From Methyloprofundus sp. (lineage in GTDB: Bacteria; Pseudomonadota; Gammaproteobacteria; Methylococcales; Methylomonadaceae): a stretch of 6,236 bases of DNA. How positions within the stretch are numbered: position 1 is the stretch's first letter; each line of letters starts with the position of its first letter. Below, piece by piece: positions 1 through 4,774 of the stretch. The notes beneath the pieces were generated by a model. The model saw only the letters and a program-made list of their open reading frames with translations, was not told where the DNA came from and ran no database searches. The stretch is from assembly GCA_030619185.1 (NCBI GenBank), contig JAUXBW010000137.1:1-6236 (forward strand). The letters are read 5' to 3'. Made by a program: the position numbers and the translations under genes.

Positions 1-74
1 CTGCTTCAGGAAGTTATTTCGTGCACATTCCTTAGGCACCTGAAAATAAATAAGTGTCCAATTTTTGGGCAGTA

Positions 75-156
75 TTTTTGTTTGTCATCAGTGCTGTAGC
101 AATAGGCGCATAGCTGGCTACGTAACTATTGCTACAGCACTGATGACGGACAAAAA
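75..156. repeat. Near-perfect 31-bp inverted repeat with 20-nt loop
   Basis: Arms 75-105 and 126-156 are reverse complements over 31 positions, apart from two neighbouring T/G positions that would pair as G-U wobbles in RNA. The 20-nt loop (106-125) contains the small palindrome TAGCTGGCTA. The right arm is not followed by a T run, so this is not a classical intrinsic terminator. It lies about 150 bases upstream of petA. A small non-autonomous mobile element, a dispersed hairpin repeat or a structured RNA would all fit. No target-site duplication was recognised at its edges. Confidence 0.85.
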
Positions 157-235
157 GACCAGCAAAGATGGATGATTATTTGTTTCCAGTTGCCTAATTA
201 CAAAAAGATTATTAAAACAAGCTTCAAAAGAACGC

Positions 236-257
236 GGCTCTCATGTAACATTGAGCC
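236..257 (+). promoter_or_regulatory. Small hairpin in the petA leader
   Basis: GGCTC at 236-240 pairs with GAGCC at 253-257, and ATG/CAT inside can extend the stem around a TAA loop. It sits about 45 bases before the petA start. It could be part of the mRNA leader or a protein-binding palindrome. No T run follows, so termination is unlikely. No convincing sigma70 promoter was found between the long palindrome and petA; TTGCCT at 190-195 lacks a well-placed -10 box. Confidence 0.3.
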
Positions 258-303
258 ATAATAAAGAAAAAAGCTGAAAAAAACACAATGAGGAGCATTA
301 TAC

Positions 304-903
304 ATGAGCGAACAAGGCGTCGATAATTCAAAACGCCAATTTCTAACAACGGCTTTAACTGTCGTTGGTGCTGTGGGTACTGGCTATATAGCTGTACCCT
401 TTCTCTCGCAAATGCAGCCTAGTACCAAGGCAAAAGCGGCAGGAGCTCCAGTAGAAATTGATATTAGTAAAATTGAAACAGGCCAGTTAATCCGTGCAGC
501 ATGGCGTGGTAAACCCGTCTGGGTTCTCAACCGCACCCCTGATGTACTGGAAATCCTGGCAACTGATACAGGTAATCTGGCAGACCCTAATTCATTAGAG
601 TCTAACCAACCAGAATCTAGTCAAAATGAATTCCGCTCAATTAAACCTGAGATTTTTATTGCTGTCGGTTTGTGTACCCATCTCGGCTGTTCACCCACAT
701 TCCGCCCTGAAATTGCTCCAAATGATTTAGGGCCAGAATGGAACGGTGGTTTTTTCTGCCCTTGTCATGGTTCTGGATTTGATCTGGCAGGCCGTGTTGT
801 CAAAGGTGTTCCAGCTCCAACTAACCTAGATGTTCCACCACACCGCTATATAACTGACACACTTATTATTGTTGGTGAAGAAACCGGGGAGAATAACGCA
901 TGA
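304..903 (+). CDS. petA: Ubiquinol-cytochrome c reductase Rieske iron-sulfur subunit
   Basis: This is the Rieske [2Fe-2S] subunit of the cytochrome bc1 complex. It takes an electron from quinol at the Qo site and hands it to cytochrome c1 on the periplasmic side of the inner membrane. The two cluster-binding boxes are intact: CTHLGC (Cys124, His126, Cys129) and CPCHGS (Cys152, Cys154, His155), with the Pro-loop at about 168-173 (GVPAPT). One membrane anchor spans about residues 14-36, preceded by a Tat-type signal reading SKRQFL, that is Lys-Arg rather than Arg-Arg. The length of 199 residues is normal for the family. The start is set by AGGAG at 291-295, 8 nt upstream. The stop overlaps the petB start as ATGA, so the two are translationally coupled. 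Family and role are certain; transport through Tat despite the KR pair is inferred from the family. Confidence 0.97.
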   Translation: MSEQGVDNSKRQFLTTALTVVGAVGTGYIAVPFLSQMQPSTKAKAAGAPVEIDISKIETGQLIRAAWRGKPVWVLNRTPDVLEILATDTGNLADPNSLESNQPESSQNEFRSIKPEIFIAVGLCTHLGCSPTFRPEIAPNDLGPEWNGGFFCPCHGSGFDLAGRVVKGVPAPTNLDVPPHRYITDTLIIVGEETGENNA

Positions 904-2297
904 AATCAAAACACTTAGAAAATTGCGGCACCTGGTTTCTTCAACGCTTTCCAATGTCAAAGTTGTGGAATGAACATATGGCGCAGTATTACGCGCCGAA
1001 AAACTTTAACTTCTGGTACTTTTTTGGCTCCCTGGCACTCCTTGTTCTGGTCAACCAATTTGTAACCGGTATTTTACTGACGATGAACTACAAACCTGAT
1101 GCAGGTTTGGCATTTGACTCTGTAGAATACATTATGCGTGAAGTTCCCTGGGGCTGGCTAGTACGCTATATGCACTCAACGGGTGCTTCAGCGTTCTTTA
1201 TCGTCGTCTATTTGCACATGTTTCGTGGCTTGATATACGGCTCCTATAAGCAGCCCAGAGAACTCATCTGGATCTTCGGCATGCTTATCTTCCTGGCTTT
1301 AATGGCAGAAGCATTTATGGGCTATTTACTACCTTGGGGACAAATGTCTTACTGGGGTGCACAAGTCATTATTTCTCTATTCAGTGCCATTCCTGTGATT
1401 GGAGATGATTTATCCTTGTGGGTTCGTGGTGACTATGTTATCTCAGACGCAACCTTAAACCGCTTCTTTGCTTTCCATGTGATAGCTATTCCGCTGATCT
1501 TAATCATGCTGGTATTCTTACACATTATTGCCTTACATGAAGTTGGCTCAAACAATCCTGACGGTGTTGAGATTAAAGAATCCAAAGATCCCTGGGGACA
1601 CCCTGTCGACGGCATTCCTTTCCACCCTTATTACACTGTAAAAGATATCGTCGGTGTCGCTGTGTTTCTGTTTTTCTTCGCTACGGTATTATTCTATATG
1701 CCAGAAATGGGCGGCTACTTTCTGGAACATGCGAACTTTATACCTGCCGACCCTTTAGCAACGCCTGAACATATTGCCCCAGTGTGGTACTTCACCCCAT
1801 TCTATGCGATCTTAAGAGCGATACCGGATAAATTTGCCGGAGTTATCGCAATGGGCGGTGCCATTGTCGTACTCTTCTTACTACCCTGGTTGGACCGTAG
1901 TCCGGTCAAATCGATACGTTACCGCGGTGGTATCTACAAAAAAGCACTGTTTCTATTCGTGATCAGCTTTGTAGGCCTGGGTTATTTAGGTATGCAAGCC
2001 CCTACTGCAGGTGCAACCATGATGGCCAGGGTTTTTACTGCTATGTATTTTGGCTTCTTCTTATTGATGCCCATTTATACGCGCTGGGAAAAAACCAAAC
2101 CGGTACCGAAGCAGGTGACAGAACAACCTACTCTCGAAGACCGTATCCCTGGTTTTTTGAAATCAGTTAACAAAATGACTAAAGATGTTCCCGTACAGGA
2201 ACATGGGCATACAGTCATGCACAAACGCCCCAACCCATCAGGCATTGCTAACGTTGGTGTCAGCATTGCTAAAAAAATCAAAGGGAGCCTAGATTAA
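900..2297 (+). CDS. petB: Cytochrome b of the bc1 complex
   Basis: This integral membrane subunit carries hemes bL and bH and forms the Qo and Qi quinone sites. Heme ligands are His92/His106 in helix B (13 residues between) and His193/His208 in helix D (14 between; mitochondrial cytochrome b has 13). The segment PWGQMSYWGA lies at about 145-154. The Qo motif is PVWY (294-297) instead of mitochondrial PEWY; I recall PVWY as common in beta/gammaproteobacteria. Eight hydrophobic helices are visible, the last at about 374-394. N-terminal and C-terminal domains are fused in one chain, as in bc1 rather than b6f. At 465 residues it is longer than the roughly 400-residue bacterial proteins I know, owing to a charged C-terminal tail from about 397. 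It starts in a 4-nt overlap with petA and is followed one base later by petC, so the three are surely one operon. Confidence 0.97.
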   Translation: MKSKHLENCGTWFLQRFPMSKLWNEHMAQYYAPKNFNFWYFFGSLALLVLVNQFVTGILLTMNYKPDAGLAFDSVEYIMREVPWGWLVRYMHSTGASAFFIVVYLHMFRGLIYGSYKQPRELIWIFGMLIFLALMAEAFMGYLLPWGQMSYWGAQVIISLFSAIPVIGDDLSLWVRGDYVISDATLNRFFAFHVIAIPLILIMLVFLHIIALHEVGSNNPDGVEIKESKDPWGHPVDGIPFHPYYTVKDIVGVAVFLFFFATVLFYMPEMGGYFLEHANFIPADPLATPEHIAPVWYFTPFYAILRAIPDKFAGVIAMGGAIVVLFLLPWLDRSPVKSIRYRGGIYKKALFLFVISFVGLGYLGMQAPTAGATMMARVFTAMYFGFFLLMPIYTRWEKTKPVPKQVTEQPTLEDRIPGFLKSVNKMTKDVPVQEHGHTVMHKRPNPSGIANVGVSIAKKIKGSLD

Positions 2298-2298
2298 T

Positions 2299-3021
2299 AT
2301 GAAAAAATTATTACAATGCTGTCTATTACTCTTTATCCCTCTAGGAGTATTTGCCTCAGAAGGCATAGAACTAGAATCAGCAGATATTGATTTAACGGAT
2401 AAAGCATCCCTAGAAAATGGCGCTCACCTTTATGTACAATACTGCCTGGGCTGTCATTCAACAAAGTACATTCGTTACCTAAACCTGGCGGATGACTTTG
2501 AAGTTGATCAACAGGAAATTTTAGATAAAGTTGCACCGGAAGGTGCGGGTATTTATGACAAGATGCTCACTGCCATGAATGGACATGATGCTAAAAAGTG
2601 GTTCGGTACACAACCACCTGATTTATCATTAATTGCCCGCTCAAGAGGTGCTGACTGGTTATATAGTTACCTAAAAGGGTTCTATGCTGATCCCAAAAAG
2701 CCGTTAGGTGTTAACAATGCAATATTCCCTGATGTCGGAATGCCAAATCCGCTGTGGAAACTGCAAGGAACACAACGTGCTATCTTTGAAACAATTGATG
2801 GTCAAGAAGTACTGACTGAACTTGAACTTGATGACAACGGCTCAATGAGTGCTGACGAATTTGATAAATCAGTCAATGATATCGTTAACTTCCTGGTTTA
2901 TGCAGGTGAGCCCGCACAACTAGAACGAGTAAGTATGGGTAAATATGTACTATTCTTTATCTTTATCTTTGGTGTGATAGCCTATTTATTAAAGAAAGAA
3001 TACTGGAAAGACATACACTAA
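2299..3021 (+). CDS. petC: Cytochrome c1 of the bc1 complex
   Basis: This membrane-anchored c-type cytochrome receives electrons from the Rieske protein and passes them to a soluble or membrane cytochrome c. A Sec signal peptide covers about residues 1-20, with likely cleavage after VFAS. The heme-attachment motif is CLGCH (Cys49, Cys52, His53), and the probable axial methionine is Met148 in FPDVGMPNPLW. A single C-terminal membrane helix spans about 214-231 and ends in a basic tail, the usual c1 topology. At 240 residues the length is normal. One base separates the ATG from the petB stop; AAGGGAG at 2281-2287, inside petB, is the likely ribosome site, 11 nt away. A strong terminator follows within 25 bases. 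Confidence 0.97.
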   Translation: MKKLLQCCLLLFIPLGVFASEGIELESADIDLTDKASLENGAHLYVQYCLGCHSTKYIRYLNLADDFEVDQQEILDKVAPEGAGIYDKMLTAMNGHDAKKWFGTQPPDLSLIARSRGADWLYSYLKGFYADPKKPLGVNNAIFPDVGMPNPLWKLQGTQRAIFETIDGQEVLTELELDDNGSMSADEFDKSVNDIVNFLVYAGEPAQLERVSMGKYVLFFIFIFGVIAYLLKKEYWKDIH

Positions 3022-3044
3022 GCTCAATATTCATCTTTACAGAC

Positions 3045-3082
3045 AAAAAAAGCGCTACTTCTCCCGAACTAGCGCTTTTTTT
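3045..3082. terminator. Intrinsic terminator of the petABC operon
   Basis: A perfect 13-bp stem is formed by 3045-3057 (A7 then GCGCTA) and 3070-3082 (TAGCGC then T7), around a 12-nt loop. The GC-rich core with a following T run is a classical rho-independent terminator for petABC. The A run on the other side makes it symmetric, so it could also work on the - strand. It ends only 19 bases before the next start codon, so transcripts of the following gene must either read through it or start inside it. Confidence 0.9.
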
Positions 3083-3101
3083 ATCTTATCCCTATAAAAC
3101 A

Positions 3102-3668
3102 ATGAAAAAATATTTACTTCTCAACCTGCTCACTTGCTTTTTCTTTAGCCCCTCCCTGTATGCGGAAGCAAGTTCAACAACACCCAGCTCCGATCATAGC
3201 CCTTCTTATACACAAGAACAGCCTGCTACTGCCCCCTCCCCAGCCACTTATAAGCCTGATTACGCCGATGAATGGCCCGCTCCCGAACATATTAAAGAAA
3301 AAGCTACCCCCACTAACAAACCTTACAAAGTTAAAACAAAAACAAGAACCAAAGCCCAGCAGACAAGGCGTAAGTCAGATGATTACAGCCCATTTTTTGT
3401 TCCTTTTGACCTGTTAATATTTCGTCCTTTAGGCTTAGCAGCAACCATTGCAGGCACTGCAGTATTTGTGGTTATGTCTCCGTTTACAGCTTTAAGTGCC
3501 ATTGCACCACCTCATGATGCGTTTACACGTGTTGCTGATGTATTTATTATTGTTCCGGCCACCTACACTTTTCTACGTCCCATGGGAAAAATGCTGTGCC
3601 CTGGCCGTTGCCGCCCCGCTGATGTAAGAGCCGCAGAACTAGAACGGGAGTTAGACAACAGTTATTAA
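3102..3668 (+). CDS. Conserved-looking exported/membrane protein of unknown function
   Basis: This 188-residue protein has a clear signal peptide (about 1-21, ending SLYA/EAS). A Ser/Pro/Thr-rich, low-complexity linker follows (about 22-70), then a very basic Lys/Thr/Arg stretch (about 73-91). Next comes a hydrophobic block at about 98-135 (core DLLIFRPLGLAATIAGTAVF), then a segment with TYTFLRPMGK (154-163) and two cysteines (Cys166, Cys170). The paired FRPLG/LRPMG blocks around a hydrophobic segment remind me of uncharacterised small membrane proteins of gammaproteobacteria, but I cannot name a family or function. The start is supported by the signal peptide; no good Shine-Dalgarno precedes it and the petABC terminator ends 19 bases upstream. 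A genuine gene is likely because the protein has coherent export and membrane features. Confidence 0.75.
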   Translation: MKKYLLLNLLTCFFFSPSLYAEASSTTPSSDHSPSYTQEQPATAPSPATYKPDYADEWPAPEHIKEKATPTNKPYKVKTKTRTKAQQTRRKSDDYSPFFVPFDLLIFRPLGLAATIAGTAVFVVMSPFTALSAIAPPHDAFTRVADVFIIVPATYTFLRPMGKMLCPGRCRPADVRAAELERELDNSY

Positions 3669-3707
3669 TTATCCAGGCAAAATAGGTATCTACTTTAAAT
3701 TCCAGGG

Positions 3708-3768
3708 AGGAGTAAAAAAGCTTTAGCTTTTTTGTAATAACAGCAATAGCTAAAGCGATTGCACTCCT
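3708..3768. repeat. Two-hairpin inverted element (REP-like pair)
   Basis: Two inverted units share one plan: the head AGGAGT, an 8-position stem, a TTTA loop, then the closing stem. On the + strand the unit is AGGAGT (3708-3713), AAAAAAGC, TTTA, GCTTTTTT (to 3733). On the - strand it is AGGAGT (3768-3763), GCAATCGC, TTTA, GCTATTGC (to 3743), with one mismatch in the stem. A 9-nt spacer (3734-3742) separates them. The AGGAGT/ACTCCT heads can pair, giving a three-way fold, and outer 9-mers ACTTTAAAT (3692-3700) and ATTTAAAGT (3785-3793) extend the symmetry. The element occupies the gap between two convergent genes. Confidence 0.75.
3714..3733. terminator. Likely bidirectional terminator between convergent genes
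   Basis: AAAAAAGC (3714-3721), loop TTTA and GCTTTTTT (3726-3733) form a perfect 8-bp hairpin ending in a T run when read on either strand. It can stop transcripts of the 188-codon gene from the left and of the thioredoxin-like gene from the right. The GC content of the stem is low (two GC pairs), so efficiency is uncertain. It is one half of the larger inverted element at 3708-3768. Confidence 0.55.
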
Positions 3769-3861
3769 GTAGATTAACCTGAATATTTAAAGTTGCTACA
3801 AAAAAAGATGTTCATCATTTCCAGCTCAAGCTCTTGACTGCGCTAGGCTCTACAATTTTGA

Positions 3862-4422
3862 TCAAGATTTCCACTTGATATTACAACCAATACTCGGAAT
3901 TTGTTGTTCAATAATTGGCTTACCCAATAACAACGCATCTAGTGCATAGCGCAAATCTTCCCCCGTCAAGGGCACATTATTCTTAGGTGTTGCCCCATCC
4001 AACCGCCCACGATAAACACAAACCAGGTCTTTATCAAATAGATAGATATCCGGCGTACAGGCCGCCTGATAAGCTTTTGCCACTTCCTGCGTGGCATCAT
4101 AACAATAAGCCGCAAAGGGATTTCCCCACTCGGCCATCAATGCCTGCATCCTATCCGGCGCATCCTGAGGATAATTTTCTATATCATTAGCACTGATTGC
4201 AATAGTATTAATGCCCAGCTGTGCGTATTGTCGTGCAGTTTCACACAATGGGTCTTTGATATGAATCACATAAGGGCAGTGATTGCAGATAAACATCACA
4301 ATAGTTCCCTGCTCTCCCTTTAAACTGGACAGAGTTTTATGCTCTCCTGAAATAGTATCCAGCAAAGTAAAATCGGGGGCTAATGTGCCTAAGGGCATCA
4401 TATTTGAAGCAGTTGCAGCCAT
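3862..4422 (-). CDS. Thioredoxin-fold (AhpC/TSA-like) redox protein
   Basis: This is a cytoplasmic thioredoxin-fold protein of the peroxiredoxin/TlpA-like group, here 186 residues. Residues 9-20 (MPLGTLAPDFTL) match the entry strand of AhpC/TSA domains. The redox site is CNHCP (Cys46, Cys49) after the strand IVMFI. A cis-proline candidate is Thr123-Pro124 (ACTPDIYLFD). The C-terminal signature IPSIGCNIKW (175-184), with Cys180, is typical of a widespread uncharacterised thioredoxin family. It probably performs thiol-disulfide exchange or peroxide reduction; the substrate is unknown. The start at 4422 is chosen because GGAG lies 7 nt upstream and the domain begins right after. An upstream ATG at 4482 would add 20 residues without homology sense and would overlap the neighbouring promoter. 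No signal peptide is present from the chosen start. Confidence 0.85.
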   Translation of the reverse strand: MAATASNMMPLGTLAPDFTLLDTISGEHKTLSSLKGEQGTIVMFICNHCPYVIHIKDPLCETARQYAQLGINTIAISANDIENYPQDAPDRMQALMAEWGNPFAAYCYDATQEVAKAYQAACTPDIYLFDKDLVCVYRGRLDGATPKNNVPLTGEDLRYALDALLLGKPIIEQQIPSIGCNIKWKS

Positions 4423-4444
4423 CAAGAATCTCCAAAAATAGTGA

Positions 4445-4469
4445 ATAACCAAGTAAAAAACTCGGTTAT
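4445..4469 (-). promoter_or_regulatory. Hairpin in the leader of the thioredoxin-like gene
   Basis: ATAACC (4445-4450) and GGTTAT (4464-4469) form a 6-bp stem; after one mismatch AGT/ACT add three pairs around an A5 loop. It lies 23-47 bases upstream of the - strand start codon at 4422. It could fold in the mRNA leader or serve as a protein-binding palindrome. No promoter for this gene was confidently placed. Confidence 0.4.
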
Positions 4470-4482
4470 GTGACATTGTCAC
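4470..4482. promoter_or_regulatory. Operator-like palindrome between divergent genes
   Basis: GTGAC (4470-4474) and GTCAC (4478-4482) form a perfect inverted repeat with a 3-nt centre. It overlaps the -35 box of the + strand promoter at 4476-4503, the usual place for a repressor site. It resembles a Crp/Fnr-family site in half-site content, but the spacing is one or more bases too short for the normal TGTGA-N6-TCACA or TTGAT-N4-ATCAA patterns. The regulator is therefore unknown. Confidence 0.4.
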
Positions 4483-4503
4483 TGATAATAGTTTTAATAT
4501 ACT
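4476..4503 (+). promoter_or_regulatory. Sigma70-like promoter for the 64-codon gene
   Basis: TTGTCA (4476-4481) and TATACT (4498-4503) each match the consensus hexamers at 5 of 6 positions with a 16-nt spacer. Transcription would begin near 4510, giving a leader of about 66 nt that starts right at the structured region before the gene. Confidence 0.6.
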
Positions 4504-4511
4504 CTAATATA

Positions 4512-4572
4512 CACCCTAAGCCGTGTCGTCACGACACAAACCGCGCGTTAGCGCATTATTACACCAAGGGTG
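4512..4572 (+). promoter_or_regulatory. Folded leader that may hide the ribosome binding site
   Basis: CACCCT (4512-4517) is complementary to AGGGTG (4567-4572), which contains most of the Shine-Dalgarno AAGGG (4566-4570) six bases before the ATG at 4577. Between them sit two closed hairpins: GTGTCGT/ACGACAC (4523-4537, 7-bp palindrome around one C, or a 6-bp stem with a 3-nt loop) and GCGC/GCGC around GTTA (4543-4554). Together they draw a three-way junction at the mRNA 5' end. Translational control by unfolding is an inference from this pairing; it matches no riboswitch class I recognise. Confidence 0.4.
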
Positions 4573-4576
4573 ATTT

Positions 4577-4771
4577 ATGATTGACTTTTTTTTAGGTATT
4601 TTTTCTACTATGTTCCAAATGAATATGCGCGACCACCATGAAATGCCATTTGCCATGCCACTGATGATGGCATGCCTGGTCGGTGGCTTAATCGGTTTTA
4701 TCATCGTCAAGTTTGTCGTTAAAGAACAAAAAGAAGACTCAACTCAGGTTGAAACGAGTTCTATCCGTTAA
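4577..4771 (+). CDS. Small His/Met-rich single-pass membrane protein
   Basis: This is a 64-residue protein I do not recognise. The N-terminus is hydrophobic (about 3-14). A Met/His-rich stretch follows (residues 15-31, with Met15, Met17, His20, His21, Met23, Met27, Met30, Met31), then a membrane helix (about 26-48, with glycines 36, 37 and 40). The charged tail (KEQKED and on) is probably cytoplasmic by the positive-inside rule. Clustered Met and His at a membrane face could bind copper or another soft metal, but this is only a suggestion. Reality of the gene is supported by AAGGG six bases before ATG, a well-formed promoter upstream and the coherent membrane pattern. It ends 3 bases short of the convergent regulator gene, with no clear terminator between. 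Confidence 0.7.
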   Translation: MIDFFLGIFSTMFQMNMRDHHEMPFAMPLMMACLVGGLIGFIIVKFVVKEQKEDSTQVETSSIR

Positions 4772-4774
4772 TTA

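Larger units (their letters stand above)
1..303. other. Gene-free stretch upstream of petA
   Basis: No coding region can be supported here. A + strand frame is open from base 1 to a TAG at about 97-99, but it runs into one arm of the palindrome and resembles nothing I recognise. A - strand frame is open from about position 77 to the left edge, with no convincing start or ribosome site. The stretch holds the long inverted repeat at 75-156, a short hairpin at 236-257 and an A-rich leader leading to the petA ribosome binding site. rpsI, a frequent upstream neighbour of petA in gammaproteobacteria, does not end in the visible sequence. Confidence 0.6.

Noticed and set aside
1..99. Open frames at the left edge on both strands, possible end of a neighbouring gene or transposase remnant
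   Set aside because: The + frame runs into the palindrome and the - frame lacks a credible start; neither translation resembles a protein I recognise, and the stretch is too short to judge.
3093..3098. TATAAA just before the 188-codon gene as a -10 box
   Set aside because: The start point would fall at or after the ATG, and no -35 box lies at the right distance because that position is inside the terminator stem.
3160..3417. 85-codon + strand open frame inside the 188-codon gene
   Set aside because: It is a shifted reading of the Pro/Lys-rich region, with no ribosome site; the main frame has a signal peptide and a membrane segment.
3858..3865. TTGATCAA near the end of the thioredoxin-like gene as an FNR-type site
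   Set aside because: The half-sites are adjacent without the required 4-nt spacer, and it overlaps the 3' end of a gene rather than a promoter.
4423..4482. Upstream start (4482) for the thioredoxin-like gene adding 20 residues
   Set aside because: The added residues are not domain-like, the longer form would overlap the divergent promoter, and GGAG sits 7 nt before the ATG at 4422.
4516..4710. 64-codon - strand open frame opposite the small membrane gene
   Set aside because: It is antisense to a better supported gene and its structured leader, and has no recognisable protein features.
4741..4760. AACTC/GAGTT inverted repeat at the end of the 64-codon gene as a terminator
   Set aside because: Only a 5-bp AT-rich stem inside the coding region with no T run after it.
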